Notes under the pieces: generated by a model
Database searches by the model: none
Told to the model about the DNA's origin: nothing
Seen by the model: the letters and a program-made list of their open reading frames with translations, nothing else
Program-made: the position numbers and the translations under genes
Assembly (NCBI GenBank): GCA_020975725.1
Contig: QXJR01000003.1
Span: 248,001 to 312,000, forward strand
Origin: Picocystis sp. L7
Lineage: Eukaryota > Chlorophyta > Picocystophyceae > Picocystales > Picocystaceae
DNA length: 64,000 nucleotides
Direction: 5' to 3'
Part shown: piece after piece, positions 39,000 through 50,151 of the stretch
Layout: each line of letters opens with the position of its first letter
How positions within the stretch are numbered: the first letter of the stretch is position 1

Positions 39000-40829
39000 T
39001 TACTTGTCCTTCTTGGTTTCTGCGATGTCAGCTGCTGCCTGACACGCAGTTGTAGCCTCTTGTTTAGGAACAATGCCTTCTGCAGTGACACCGCGTTTGT
39101 CATCTCCTGCCACTTGGTTCTCACCACTCTCTTCCTCCGGCTTTTCCGCGGAGTATCCGAACTCATTGACACGCTTGCTGTCAACTGGATAGATCCAGCG
39201 TTGGTACAAGTATATCAAGAAAATGAGATCATCCCTGAACACGCTCAGCCTGTGCATCAACGGCATGTGAATAACAAATGCAAACAGGTCGTCGATGATG
39301 GTATTCAAAAACTTGTACGACATCTGCCTCCAGGGAAGATGCGCCACTGACTTGAGCCTGTAGTTAATGTAAAGCTGAGGGCACATCAAGATAAAGCCAA
39401 AGGTGTAAACGCATCCTACCAGAGTGTTGAGTATGAAGGAGTACCAGCTTTTGTGTTCCTGGTACAGAAGGCTGTAGATTGTGTAGCAGAAGATGAGGGG
39501 GTACAAAGCGTAGGAAAGGTAACGAGTTGCTATCTCATCATACTCCTTGGTTTTACTGGTTCTGTAACTTTCCCTGTCTTGAACTTTAAATGCCCATTTG
39601 CCCTCTGACCGGAAGGTCACATCCATAGCTTTCGTCACCTTCCAAACTTCAATAAGTAACCCCATACCAGAAGACAACAGGACGACGAAAGATGTGTCGT
39701 TATCAAGCAGGTATAGCAGTATGACAAGCTGACAGAAGACATTGATCAGTATGGTCCGTGCAGATAATCCTTCCATGGACTTGTTAGACTTCCAGAAGCC
39801 AATGTCGTTCTTGAAAGCAAAGACGTCGAAGATTGTATGTAAGAAAGATACAACCATGGTCAAGGCCAGCATGTATGGATTGCCTTCGAGGAAGATTTTT
39901 TTGATGTGATCGGATTCTCCTGTGGCCATGGTTCCAAATTGTTCTTGCATTGCAAAGGACTGTTCCATTTGGGTGAGCAATTGCCACTTCCAGACTGGCT
40001 GTGCCCCCCATGTGATCTCCATTTTGACTCTGTCCAAAGTATTGTTCAGGACGATGCATCGATCTTTCAGCACCCAGAAATCATTCATCCACAGGATCGG
40101 ACGATAGGTTCCTTTTTCATGGTTCACGCGCATAAGCGCTCGCACCTGCGGGTGTGTTTTGCTCAGCACCACCTTCCCAAGCAGATCCAGCACATTGATG
40201 GTGAGGTTCGGTCTTAGGTACATGGCCCACGGTCGATCCATCAGAATTTCCGGTTGTTTTTCTCTTTCGTCGTTGCGTTCCAAAAGCTTCCCTTGGGTTT
40301 TCTCTTTGGGAAGAGGTGCATAGAAGGCCAGCGGGTGCACAGCATGGACCGTTGCTGTGGGATCGTAGGTGTCATCCCAAGGGTTCGGGGACGCTCCGTT
40401 TGGTGTCACATAGACGAAGGCATGCGGCATCGTCTTGTTTTCTTGCCATCGGCGTGTCAAGGGCAGATCCACCACCTCCGTTCTCGAGGGTCCTCCAAGC
40501 GTGGTTCCCAGCAGCGTCCAGATCGGTTGAGCGTTCCCTTCTGCTGCCATTGGAAAAGGGGATGCATCTCCCACATACACGTGCACGTCCACGATCGCTC
40601 CTCTCTCCGGATACGCATGCACGACTCCGGTTTGTCCATCTTGTGCGTCGACGGGTCCGCTTCCTTGGGCGGGTCCACCGGTGGTGCGCTGCAGCACCCA
40701 CTTGATTCCTGTGAAGAGCAGCCAGGATCGCACCACGTTACCCAGGAGATGTTTCCATCCCGTCTGTGGCGCCTCTTCCCTCCTTGCGCCTCCAGGTGAC
40801 GCGTCGGATGGTTGCACATTCGTCGCCAT
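39000..40829 (-). CDS. CLPTM1: CLPTM1-family transmembrane protein
   Basis: This 609-aa protein is end-to-end CLPTM1-like. A luminal beta-rich first half contains TRRWQENKTMPHAFVYVTPNG, NLTINVLDLLGKVVL and YRPILWMNDFWVLKDRCIVLN. A TM block follows (EGNPYMLALTMVVSFLHTIF, FDVFAFKNDIGFWKSNKSM, LSARTILINVFCQLVILLYL, SFVVLLSSGMGLLIEVWKV), then DEIATRYLSYALYPLIFCYT, LYQEHKSWYSFILNTLVG and LFAFVIHMPLMHRLSVFRDD. The family traffics membrane proteins in ER and Golgi, and CLPTM1L is a scramblase for glucosaminyl-PI. The first ATG is 40829. It shares a short divergent promoter with WDR70. Confidence 0.93.
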   Translation of the reverse strand: MATNVQPSDASPGGARREEAPQTGWKHLLGNVVRSWLLFTGIKWVLQRTTGGPAQGSGPVDAQDGQTGVVHAYPERGAIVDVHVYVGDASPFPMAAEGNAQPIWTLLGTTLGGPSRTEVVDLPLTRRWQENKTMPHAFVYVTPNGASPNPWDDTYDPTATVHAVHPLAFYAPLPKEKTQGKLLERNDEREKQPEILMDRPWAMYLRPNLTINVLDLLGKVVLSKTHPQVRALMRVNHEKGTYRPILWMNDFWVLKDRCIVLNNTLDRVKMEITWGAQPVWKWQLLTQMEQSFAMQEQFGTMATGESDHIKKIFLEGNPYMLALTMVVSFLHTIFDVFAFKNDIGFWKSNKSMEGLSARTILINVFCQLVILLYLLDNDTSFVVLLSSGMGLLIEVWKVTKAMDVTFRSEGKWAFKVQDRESYRTSKTKEYDEIATRYLSYALYPLIFCYTIYSLLYQEHKSWYSFILNTLVGCVYTFGFILMCPQLYINYRLKSVAHLPWRQMSYKFLNTIIDDLFAFVIHMPLMHRLSVFRDDLIFLIYLYQRWIYPVDSKRVNEFGYSAEKPEEESGENQVAGDDKRGVTAEGIVPKQEATTACQAAADIAETKKDK

Positions 40830-41037
40830 CGTCGATGGGTTCACGTCCTCTCCTCGCTCTCCCTCTGTCCCTGTCTCTCCCTGCCTCTCTCAGCCTGTCC
40901 CAACCAGAACCACACGTGCCCGGGACCAGGCAGGGGGAGTTTCTTCTCTCTGATCGAAGGGGGGCGTGGGGGTGCTTGGGTTCGCTGGGGGAGGGGAGTT
41001 TCTTCTCCGAGGGATTGGAGGGAAGGCGAGCCAAGGC

Positions 41038-42747
41038 ATGGCGTCGGACGATGAGGCCGAGATGGAGGCCATTCGAAGGCTTCGAGAGCAGCTTCCTGCG
41101 TCCTTCGGAGCAGAAAGAAGGATGGAGAAACAGGAACAAGTAGGGATGGAACCAAAAGCGAAGGAAAAACGGACGTCGCGCATCGGACCGCCTCGACCGA
41201 CGGCTGAACCGACCGACGAGGAAGAGCCACCGGAAAGAAGCGAAAGCACAAACAACCTAGGATTGCCAATCAGCAGCGAAACGTCGCTGGTTGGACACAA
41301 AAAGATCGTCACGGCTATTGCCGTGGACCGCTCGGGTGCGCGCGTGGCCACGGGAGGTAGGGATTGTCAAGTGCTGCTCTACGATTTCGGAGGCATGAAC
41401 AGCAACATGTCACCCTTTCGACATTTGCAACCGTGTGGTGCACATCCGGTGAGATCACTTGAATACGAACCGTGCGGAGATTCCTTGCTTGTGGTTAGCG
41501 GTGCTCCGACAGCTGCCCTGTTGGCGCGTGATGGGACCGAGCTGGGACAAACGTCGAGAGGAGACATGTATGTGCGAGATCTGAAGAATACCCGCGGCCA
41601 CATCATGGCGTTGACCGAAGGACACTGGCACCCTTCAGATAAGAATAATTTTGTCACTAGCTCCGAGGATGGCACTCTTCGTCTTTGGGATCCAGAACGG
41701 CTACAGAACCAGAAAGTTGTGATCAAGCCTACCCAAGTCCGACCAGGGCGCGTTGGAGCTTCTACCTGCTGCTTTCATCCCAATGGCAGGCTTGTTGCCG
41801 CTGGTCTCACGGATGGATCCATCCAGGTGTGGGATGTGGGTGCAAAGACTGGGCAAAATGCAGCAGTAGGCCTGGTTGCTCCTCCCAAGGAGCAGATGGT
41901 CAGCAAACAAGATTGGAAATACGTTCTGCAAACAAAGCGGATGATGCGAGGGGCGCATCAAGAAAGGGAAACAATAAGCTGCGTCCGTATCACTCCAGAT
42001 GGCAACCAGATAGTCTCACGGTGTACTGACCAAACCCTGAAAGTGTGGGACTTAAGAAATCCCGGCAAACCTCTTGCCCTTTTTTCAGGCTTGCCGGCCA
42101 ATTATGAGCAGACCGATCTTTGCTTTTCTCCCGATGGACAGCATGTTTTGACTTGCACATCTGCAGAAGAAAATTTGCCGGGAAGCTTGGTGTTCTTGAA
42201 TCGGCAAACAATGCAATTAGAGAAGACCTTGCGCATGCCTGGTCATGCAGTGCGTGTTCAATGGCATCCTCAACTGAACCAGATTTTTGTGGGATGTGGT
42301 GACAAGGATGAAGGGTCCACACAAATCCTGTATGACAATACTCTGTCCGTCCGCGGAGCACTCCTTGCAGTGAAACGGAAGGTCCGCAAAATAGCAGATT
42401 CCTACGTGGAGGAAAGGCCCGTCATCTACACACCCCACGCCCTTCCGCTATTTAGAGAAGAGCCCCCTCTCAAAAGGAGGAAAGAAAAAGGATCGATTCC
42501 AATGCCGCAGCAGCATTTAGATTCTTCGGAGGTGAAGGATCCACGCAGCATGCCCCAGGGCAAGTTGCTGACACAGTACCTATTGAAGCAACGCGGGATG
42601 GTCAAGCAGAACGACCCATCCGAGGACCCCAGGAACGTCCTGCTGGCCAGGCAAGAAGAAATTGACAGAAGCGAACCAACTTTCACAAAGGCGTACGCCA
42701 AGACTCAGCCGAATCCAGTTTTTGCCGAGTCTTCTGATGAAGACTAA
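41038..42747 (+). CDS. WDR70: WDR70-type WD40 protein
   Basis: This 569-aa protein has a charged N-terminus, then about seven WD repeats beginning GHKKIVTAIAVDRSGARVAT. Diagnostic WDR70 blocks are LYDFGGMN, CGAHPVRSLEYEPCGD, RGDMYVRDLKNTRGHIMALT, WHPSDKNNFVTSSEDGTLRL, QKVVIKPTQVRPGRVGAST and FVGCGDKDEGSTQILYD, followed by a C-terminal extension with PLFREEPPLKRRKEKGSIPM and DPRNVLLARQEE. Yeast and human WDR70 act with CRL4 in chromatin and DNA-break processing. ATG 41038 starts directly before a conserved acidic helix. An AATAAATAT near 42825 may be the poly(A) signal. Confidence 0.92.
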   Translation: MASDDEAEMEAIRRLREQLPASFGAERRMEKQEQVGMEPKAKEKRTSRIGPPRPTAEPTDEEEPPERSESTNNLGLPISSETSLVGHKKIVTAIAVDRSGARVATGGRDCQVLLYDFGGMNSNMSPFRHLQPCGAHPVRSLEYEPCGDSLLVVSGAPTAALLARDGTELGQTSRGDMYVRDLKNTRGHIMALTEGHWHPSDKNNFVTSSEDGTLRLWDPERLQNQKVVIKPTQVRPGRVGASTCCFHPNGRLVAAGLTDGSIQVWDVGAKTGQNAAVGLVAPPKEQMVSKQDWKYVLQTKRMMRGAHQERETISCVRITPDGNQIVSRCTDQTLKVWDLRNPGKPLALFSGLPANYEQTDLCFSPDGQHVLTCTSAEENLPGSLVFLNRQTMQLEKTLRMPGHAVRVQWHPQLNQIFVGCGDKDEGSTQILYDNTLSVRGALLAVKRKVRKIADSYVEERPVIYTPHALPLFREEPPLKRRKEKGSIPMPQQHLDSSEVKDPRSMPQGKLLTQYLLKQRGMVKQNDPSEDPRNVLLARQEEIDRSEPTFTKAYAKTQPNPVFAESSDED

Positions 42748-43960
42748 TGACACCAGGAGTTCCCATCGTCCAATTTTCTTTCACGTCTTCTTTGGTGTAT
42801 CTGTTTTTTGTATGAGCTCCTCCAAATAAATATCTGCAACCATGTCTGAGACCGTAGTAGATAGCAGCTTTCACTTTTTGTTCTACGTTTGCTTGGAGCA
42901 GTAGAAGAAACTTGTACTGTGGAGGGTGTCAAAGACGCATGCAAGTTGCCGATAGGTTCTTTCTTAAAGATTTGCAAGAATACGCTGTTGAATGCTCCTG
43001 CATAAGGGCTCACGAGTCCCGAAGAAGGATTGCAATCTGGTACACTCGGCCCGTGATTCACATTTACTGGGTGAGGTGTCTGATACACATGATAGCTTTA
43101 ATGTGCTTCCATCGCACCCTTCACGTGCATGCTTGTGGCCTTGTGAGTCTTCTGCAGCCAGATGAAGGTCAAATGGCCATTGCCCCAATTGAGTTCTCTT
43201 CCAGATGCTAGTTTCTTCCTCCACACTCTACCTCTTGCCTTCGACGACTCTCAGAGATGCTCGTTTCATTCCTTTCAGCTTTTTGTCAGTGCTACCTTTG
43301 AGTAGGAACATTCTTTTCTGCAATGAAGCTACACACTGCTGTTTGCCATGAGTATTCCCGAAATTGAACAATGTATGGCAGAACCATAGTCTGCATTTAT
43401 GATCCTCTGTCTCTTCCGTTAGCTTTTTCTTCACCAAGAGAATAGTTTACCTTTTTCCGAAAAAATCCTACTGAAGATATGTTTTCATCTGCTGATCCAT
43501 TGAGCATGTTCAGCCCAACGTTGGATGGTCCATACACCTCCCATACCAGCCTCAGGGTCGTTAAGAAGCATCAAGTGAATTTGAAAACACTTCGTTTACC
43601 CCGAACAACAGAAGGTGTTCCCATGCACCCCGTCGACCGCCGTAGACTTGCCTGCCACATGTACCCATTGTTGACAACATGTGTAGCACACGCACGACCA
43701 CGTGTCGAATCGCGATCGGCCGCGGATTGGGTTGTGGGAAAATTTCATGGAATATTCACTTGTCCCGGGGGCTCGTCACTATTCCGTAGCAGTTCTCTGT
43801 ATTCCGAACCGTCGCGTCCGACACAAGCATGGGCGCGTCTAGGAACTTTCTAGGACCGTCCGACAAGCAGGCGGCGCTTGGTATTTTGGCTCCCTTCCAC
43901 ACAAAGGGTGCCTTTAGGAACTCCTTCGGCAGCAACAGCTTCCCGACCTAGTGATCAACA
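42748..43960. other. Spacer between WDR70 and the Fanzor relic; nothing recognised
   Basis: About 1.2 kb of moderately AT-rich sequence follows the WDR70 3' end, with only short shadow frames. It may contain the left end of the decayed transposable element, but no terminal repeat was found. Confidence 0.4.
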
Positions 43961-43989
43961 TGGAGTAGGAAGTCAACAAGACAAGTAGG

Positions 43990-46014
43990 CGCGCAGGTTG
44001 CTCGGAGAAGCTAAAGCGACGCAAGGCGACCGTGGCGATTGTTATCAAGGCAAGCCTATTGAAGCAGTTGCGCGGCAGTGGTCGACGAGGGTTGCGCAAA
44101 GCCATTCGAGTGCGTGTGTCGGTCTTTTTGCAACGCTACCATCTCGCGAGCGTTGCGTTGTCGGGCATGCTCAAACAGTGCCTTGGTAGAGCCAAGGACG
44201 TTGCAACAGTCGCGTTGCCCGACCAGACGTGCCCATCCTTTCATAGATAGCTCATGCTCGGTGTGGAAGGCGATCAAAAGCCGGACCCCTATGTCACGAT
44301 GTGCTACCGGTCTCGTCCTCTTCTGATGACCAAGCTGCCGACGCAACGCCACCGGGGTGAATAGAACATTTATAGTGCAAGTGCCCAAGAGTACATGACC
44401 AGCCTGCGCAACCACTATGTCGTGGGCTTCAAGGGGCGGTTGGGCAAGTTTCTTAGCGCCTTCCAAGATGTCAAGGGCTTGATAGACGTGCAACGCATGC
44501 TGATGCTGTTCAAGGTATGTGGATGGCTCGTCTTAGCAGATCTCGGATCCGTGCCGCGGCTGGCCGCGATCCAATTGGAGGTGGAGGAGCACCGCCGCAT
44601 CCTTGGCTTGGCAGCGGGCAAAGACGTCTCGCAATAGTGGACAAACAACAAGGACAATTTGTACCACCTAGTACATCACGCAATCCACGTATCTCGATTC
44701 CTAGAGCAGGGCCGAGCAACCGACCTTTGACTCCGTGTCGAAGGCAAGGAGGGCTAAGCTCTTCATCCCGGTAGACACCTCCGTGCTCTACGGCCCGCCA
44801 AAGGAGAAAAGGGTGCTGCAATGCAACGAGAAGGCCTTTGTCGTCTTGCCGCCGAGCATTGGGCAACGTCCTTCACGATTTGCAAGGTGCAAGGCGAGGG
44901 AAGCAAGGAGTTCACCCGCACCGTGGAGAGCGACAGTGTCAACGTTTGCGTACACTTCCAGCGGACCAAGCAGGGTTGGGACGATGTGCTTGTAGTGTTG
45001 GCTGTTTCAAGAACCAGGAGCCCGTTGGTTCGCAGTGCGGCTGACCAGCACGTCCCCGGGAACGGCCCTAGGCGCTCCAACATCGATTGCATCGCCAATC
45101 AGGAGTCTAGCGGGAGGACCAAGAGCTAGAAGCAGAAGATGATGCAATACTACATGGAAAGCGGCGCCACGGCATCACCGTAGCAAGCGGAGGGATGGCA
45201 GCACCCGGCGCTGCAACGCGCGTTGTAGAGGCCATCCGATATCACCTTAAAGGGTGTGGGCATGGCGGCGCAGTCGAAGTTTCTATACGGGATGCTAGAG
45301 ACGTACGACGAGCTAAGGGCCGAGTGCTTGAAGCCGCCTTGGGCAAACTAGCGGCTGAGGCTGAACGGGGGCTAGAGGAGTGTGTTCGCCGCCTTCCTAA
45401 GCCGCGTGGCGAGGGAGGCCGTTGGCGCGGCAAGCAAGCTCTTGGCGGTTGTCTACGGCGCGGCTAACTTCGCTCCGGGCGGCCGCGGAGAGCGGGCAAT
45501 GCCGACGTCGCGGGCGTTCAAGGAGTGTGTCCAACCCTATAAGACCGTGCTGGTGGACGAGTTCAAGACGGCCGTGGTGCACGTAGGGGACGGCTTGGTG
45601 ATGAAGTAGGTTTGGAGTAGGCGCAAGCAAGCAACGGGTAGGGGCTTCATGTGGTGTGGTCCCACCAATGGCAAGTTCCTCAACCGCGACCTGAACGATG
45701 CTCTGAACATTCGGAGGTGCCTAGCTTTGTCGGTCTGGCAGGTAGCGTTGTGCCGTGTGGTAATGCAAGGGCGGTCGCGGGAGGTCGTCGGCAAGGTCAT
45801 TCGATGCGGAAGGGAGAAGAGAATGCCGGCTGCCATTGTGGTTGCCGGGCAACCCAATGGATTGGTGCCCGCATTGGGTTGTTTGTGTGCAAAGCAGCGC
45901 AAGGGACGCTCACCGTCGCTTTGCACACCCTATAGCCTTGTAGGTCGACGGCCTACACAGTCTGGGGGGCTGGCGAAAAGCGAGCTGTTTTACTTTACTG
46001 GTGGCCGAGCATAA
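43990..46014 (+). pseudogene. Decayed Fanzor (eukaryotic TnpB-type) nuclease
   Basis: Similarity to Fanzor/TnpB OMEGA nucleases runs in order along the plus strand. There is a basic helical N-part (about 44030-44250), a MTSLRNHYVVGFKGRLGKFL-like helical region (about 44398-44630), an RAKLFIPVDTSVL stretch near 44750, and an EFTRTVESDSVNVCVHF block near 44910-44965. A YYMESG region follows near 45150, then VVYGAANFAPGGRG (about 45450-45490), KTVLVDEFKTAVVH (about 45541-45582) and finally GKFLNRDLNDALNIRRC (about 45670-45720), the RuvC-III signature. Fanzors are RNA-guided DNA nucleases carried by mobile elements in eukaryotes and large viruses. This copy is clearly dead, with many breaks (at least five). 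No second transposase and no terminal repeats were identified. Confidence 0.72.
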
Positions 46015-46015
46015 G

Positions 46016-46363
46016 AACTTTCCTTGAACCGACACCTCCAAGGTTAAGCGAGACAACCTCGCTTAACACACCGCGAAGGGGTAGTCTAGCCTCGACGCAC
46101 TTGAACGTCGACCACGCAATTCCTCCGGAAATCTTTCGGCTATTCGAGGAATCGGACTGGTATCGCAGAGGAATGGATGCGTCCATTCTTTTTCCCCCAC
46201 CACCGGGCTTTTCTTTTTTCCGATCGGGTCGAAACCCGGGCGATTCTGGCTTCGAACCGCGAGAACCTCCCTTTCGATCTGTTTCGAAAGGGAATGGGTT
46301 TCCCAATGGACCTCCTCCCAGGATCGCATTTGTAGGTGGCGGCTTGCATCGCTTGGCCACGCC
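46016..46363 (+). promoter_or_regulatory. Promoter region of NSA2
   Basis: These 348 bp lie between the Fanzor relic and NSA2. It carries the inverted repeat at 46043-46067 (separate entry) and, closer to the gene, CCCTTTCGAT (46269-46278) and TTCGAAAGGG (46283-46292), about 70-95 bp before the ATG. Confidence 0.45.
46043..46067 (+). repeat. Perfect 10-bp inverted repeat, 5-nt loop
   Basis: GTTAAGCGAG and CTCGCTTAAC flank ACAAC. It begins about 30 bases after the end of the last Fanzor-like frame, where OMEGA-RNA and right-end structures of TnpB/Fanzor elements usually lie. It could equally be a chance palindrome or part of the NSA2 promoter. Confidence 0.8.
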
Positions 46364-47146
46364 ATGCCGCAAGGCGAGCACATCGAGCTTCATCGCAAGC
46401 GTTACGGACGTCGTTTGGACCATTTCGAGAAGAAAAGGAAGAAAGATGCCAGGCAGGTGCATCTGCGGTCAAAGCAGGCCCAGAAGGCGCTGGGCATCAA
46501 GGGAAAGATGCTGGCCAAGGAACGGTACAAGGAGAAGGTCACGCTGAAAAAGACGCTCGCCATGGCCAAAGAAAGAGACACCGAGAAAAAGGTGCCTGGC
46601 CAGGATCCTGCAGGTGCCGTTCCTGCTTACCTGCTGGACCGCGAACAGGTGCAGCGGGCCAAAGTGCTGAGCAACACCATCAAGCAGAAACGAAAGGAAA
46701 AAGCAGGCAAGTGGGAAGTCCCGTTGCCTAAGGTTCGACCCATGGCAGAAGACGAAATGTTCAAGGTGCTGCATTCCGGCAAGAGAAGGAAGAAGTCGTG
46801 GAAACGCATGATCACCAAAGCCACCTTTGTGGGGGAAAACTTCACCCGGAAGCCCCCCAAGTTCGAGAGGTTCATTCGACCCAGTGGCTTGCGTTTCAAA
46901 AAAGCAAATGTCACGCATCCCGAACTCAACTGCACGTTTCAGCTGGATATACTTGGGGTCAAAAAGAATCCTAATGGACAAATGTACACATCACTGGGAG
47001 TCATTACCAAGGGTACTATCATAGAAACGGACGTATCCGAGCTGGGTTTGGTAACACCGGGGGGTAAAGTTGTGTGGGGAAAATATGCGCAGGTCACCAA
47101 CAATCCAGAAAACGATGGGTGCATCAATGCCGTCCTTTTGGTTTAA
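46364..47146 (+). CDS. NSA2: Ribosome biogenesis protein NSA2
   Basis: This 260-aa protein has the same length as yeast and animal NSA2 (260-261). The N-terminus [20 protein letters not shown] is nearly invariant in the family. A basic helical region ([19 protein letters not shown]) and the C-terminal eS8-like beta domain follow ([80 protein letters not shown]). NSA2 acts in late nuclear 60S maturation, in ITS2 processing. The gene is intronless with a firm start. Confidence 0.97.
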   Translation: MPQGEHIELHRKRYGRRLDHFEKKRKKDARQVHLRSKQAQKALGIKGKMLAKERYKEKVTLKKTLAMAKERDTEKKVPGQDPAGAVPAYLLDREQVQRAKVLSNTIKQKRKEKAGKWEVPLPKVRPMAEDEMFKVLHSGKRRKKSWKRMITKATFVGENFTRKPPKFERFIRPSGLRFKKANVTHPELNCTFQLDILGVKKNPNGQMYTSLGVITKGTIIETDVSELGLVTPGGKVVWGKYAQVTNNPENDGCINAVLLV

Positions 47147-48404
47147 AAAGATGTACTCACCAACTTTGTGTGGAGAAGGCAGAAACCGGATTGGTCGAGC
47201 ATGTGGATGTTTCCCCAATGCTACCGAACTGCATGCGGCCATGCTTCGCTGGGAAAACAAAAGATCTCGTAGGTGGGCCGCGTTTGGTTATTCGTTGCAA
47301 GTTCAGGGCACCACTGCATACTGGCTTTTTGTATTCCCATGAGTAGTATATCGATTGCAACTCGTGAACTGTTGGTCCAGGAGACGTGATAAACCACATC
47401 CACACAGAATCCCCTTTATGTCAGCTTCTTGAAACAGGTTTGGTGATTGCCACGGTTAGTGAAGCTAGAAGTTCTCAAACTTGTACAGTCTGCTTTGTTG
47501 GGCAGCAAGTGCTGCAGACATGACCTGGCCTATTTTTGTTGGAGAGGCCACGACTTCCTGGCTTGAGTCTGCAAGAGGACAATCCTTTGTAGGCTGGTCT
47601 TGTAGCAACAGCTCAGAAGGAGGTGTTTGGAATCCTGCGCGTGATTAGCACTGCTGGATTTGCAAGCAAGAAAGAAAGCCCTATAACCATCAGTCTCTCC
47701 TAGAAAGACTGCTGCAATACCCGGCTGTAGAACTCTCTCAGGCTCTCGGCCTTTTGATTTGTACGGGATGGAGCACAAATGTAAATCGATTCCATGGCAC
47801 TTCGTTCATTGGAGTGTACAAATTGCAAGGGCTACTTCTTCAACCACGTCTTTGCGCTTGAACCTGGTCAACTCTCCCACACATACACTAACGTGGTTGC
47901 CATTGGCACCAGGCAGAAGACAGAACAAACTGAAGCGGCGAACGTCTTGTGACAGCGGGCTGCGTTGTCCCGCTGAGGATGCTAGAATCTGTGGACCTCT
48001 TCCGCGGGATTCCTGTGCTGCATGTGTATGTATTTGTTGCAGAACCAAAGCTGCACCTTGTTTGGCATGGTAATGCATATTTTAGGCCTTATTGAAAACG
48101 CGTCCTTCCCAAACTGCATCTGTTGAAAACCATACACGAGCAACAACCGTGGAGGATTCGGTCTTTGCAATGTCTCCATCGCTATTTTCTCGCGCGTCCA
48201 ATGCACCTGCTTAGCACCATCCATCGTCCTCCTGGCACCTTGCTGAAAGGCTGACATCACCCGCCGGAATTCCACCATGGAGTTGGCTTTTCAATTGTTT
48301 CAGGGGTGGGGATGACTCCGTCCTAGCCCTGCCATTGGGCTTGCACATCCGACAAGGTCCCCAGTCGGTGTGGGAAAGCTTGTTGCGTGCATCGTGCGAT
48401 TTGG
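47147..48404. other. Spacer between NSA2 and MTHFS
   Basis: This 1.26-kb stretch has several short minus-strand frames between 47530 and 48278 that look mildly protein-like. One starts at an ATG near 48278 (MVEFRRVMSAFQQGARRTMD). They could be parts of an unrecognised spliced gene or of a decayed one; no family could be named. Confidence 0.4.
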
Positions 48405-49088
48405 ATGGCCAGCACAGCCGTCGCAAGAGGACTCCGAACCATGGCCGGGATGGACAAAAGTGCCGTGCGAAAGATGGTGAGGGAGAGGTTGCGCGCCATG
48501 TCTGCAGAGGCGTTGGCCGGTAGCAGCGCCATGGCGTGCAAGAACCTCCTCCAATCGTCGTCGTTTGCCCGCTCCAAAACGGTGGGTATCTACGTGTTCT
48601 GTGAAAGGCTACGAGAGGTGGACACCTGGCCTGTCCTTGAACACTGCTTCCGTTCCGAGGTGGAAAAGCATTGCTTCGTTCCCAAAATCGATCCATCCAG
48701 GGGAACGGCTGCACTTTTGGAAATATGCGCCAGGCGCGATCTGGAGGAAGGTGCGAAAGGCATCCTGGAACCTTCGGATTCGATGCCTTCCGGTGCCCCA
48801 AGGAAAAATGCATTGGATAGCGATACACCGTTGGACATTGTGGTTGTTCCCGGACTGGCCTTTGATCGGGAAGGGAATCGGCTGGGAAGAGGAGGAGGAT
48901 ATTACGATCGACTGCTACAAGGAGTGTTTCAGAGATGTGCAGAGAAGCAATGGCCAAGACCTCTCTTGATTGCTCTGGCTTTTGAGGAGCAGATTCTAGA
49001 TGAAATACCCATGGATGCACATGATATGCCAGTGGACGTGGTGGTCACGCCAAGTCAATGGATTGACTGTCAAACAAGATGCCGATAG
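48405..49088 (+). CDS. MTHFS: 5-formyltetrahydrofolate cyclo-ligase
   Basis: This encodes about 227 aa. The enzyme converts 5-formyl-THF to 5,10-methenyl-THF with ATP, returning it to the one-carbon pool. The signature LAFDREGNRLGRGGGYYDRL spans residues 152-171, with the substrate/ATP loop GRGGGYYDR at 161-169. IVVVPG precedes it and ALAFEEQ plus the terminal DVVVTP strand follow. The N-terminal KSAVRKMVRERLRAMS helix is the family start; the preceding roughly 18 residues from ATG 48405 (MASTAVARGLRTMAG) look like a mitochondrial leader. An insertion around 125-140 (GAPRKNALDSDTP) is not typical. Confidence 0.93.
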   Translation: MASTAVARGLRTMAGMDKSAVRKMVRERLRAMSAEALAGSSAMACKNLLQSSSFARSKTVGIYVFCERLREVDTWPVLEHCFRSEVEKHCFVPKIDPSRGTAALLEICARRDLEEGAKGILEPSDSMPSGAPRKNALDSDTPLDIVVVPGLAFDREGNRLGRGGGYYDRLLQGVFQRCAEKQWPRPLLIALAFEEQILDEIPMDAHDMPVDVVVTPSQWIDCQTRCR

Positions 49089-50151
49089 CAACAGATTGCA
49101 GTGAGTTGCCTCTGGTCGGAAGATTTGTCAGGTTGTGCAATCGAATGCATTGGTGCGCATCTTTATCCTGTGACTCTGATCCTTACATTTTTGGGCATGT
49201 GCAAACGAAATCTGCTGGCATACATTCTTGCTGAAGGAACTTCAAGAAACGAGGGCGTTTCGAACACTTCTGGAATTTCGGTGAGCCAGGAAACAGAGGT
49301 AGCTTTAGATAGCGAAATTAATTTTTTCAAGTAACAATCAAGCGTGAGTAGTTGTGATTGGGCTTCCAGCCTCTTTCCTAAACGTATGGAACGTGCTGGG
49401 TGGTCAACCAAGAGCACACAATTGTTGCTTTGTGAGTGCTGCTTGGGTGGTTGAACGGCAATACGGGCGTTGCTGGCATCATACTTTGCCACGCACTACT
49501 TTCCCCGATGTATGAATGGGCTTCTTGACAATATTTTTTGCAGACTTGAAGAGGTGATAGCAGGCAGACACGGGACCCTCTTGTACAGTCCATGCCACCT
49601 GTGTTGAAGATGTTTGTGAACGACAATCTTGGTTTGCCTTTGATCGCATGTTGCACAGGTAGACGAATTTGAATACTTGATGCTTGAGGCCATCTCCTTG
49701 CAAAACGGCGAGCAAATTCATCTTTCCTTCCCTGGCTCGAATTGAACGGGTGTGACGTTGAAACGAGGATCCCTCCTCTCTACTGCTCTCTTTCATCTCG
49801 GATGTATCTCTGCAAGGACCCCATGAAGTTCCTCTTGCTTCTGACATTCCAACCCCTTTTATCCTTTCCCTCTTCTACGCTCCTGTGAACCACCTACTTT
49901 ACAACAGGGACAGCTTCGACCCCGTTGCGACAAGCATGCTCTCACGTTTGTGCTTGGATCCTCTTTGGAAGGCTCTTGCTCTCGGTGCAATTGATTGGAC
50001 GCCATTCGCCTTTGAAAGGGTCTTCGAAACGTCCATGGAGGGGCGAGACCCAGGGTCGGAAACCGACGAAGTTAACTTCATGGGTTCGGGTTAACTGAAT
50101 GGCCTGGGAGGAGAAACGTCGGTAAAACCGTGTTGGAGTGTCGGCGGCGCC
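49089..50151. other. Spacer between MTHFS and RCL1; RCL1 promoter at right
   Basis: This is 1.06 kb. The left part is AT-rich 3' flank without ORFs of note. The last 100 bp hold two GTTAAC palindromes (50071-50076 and 50090-50095) bracketing a GGGTTCGGG, close to the RCL1 start. Confidence 0.4.
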
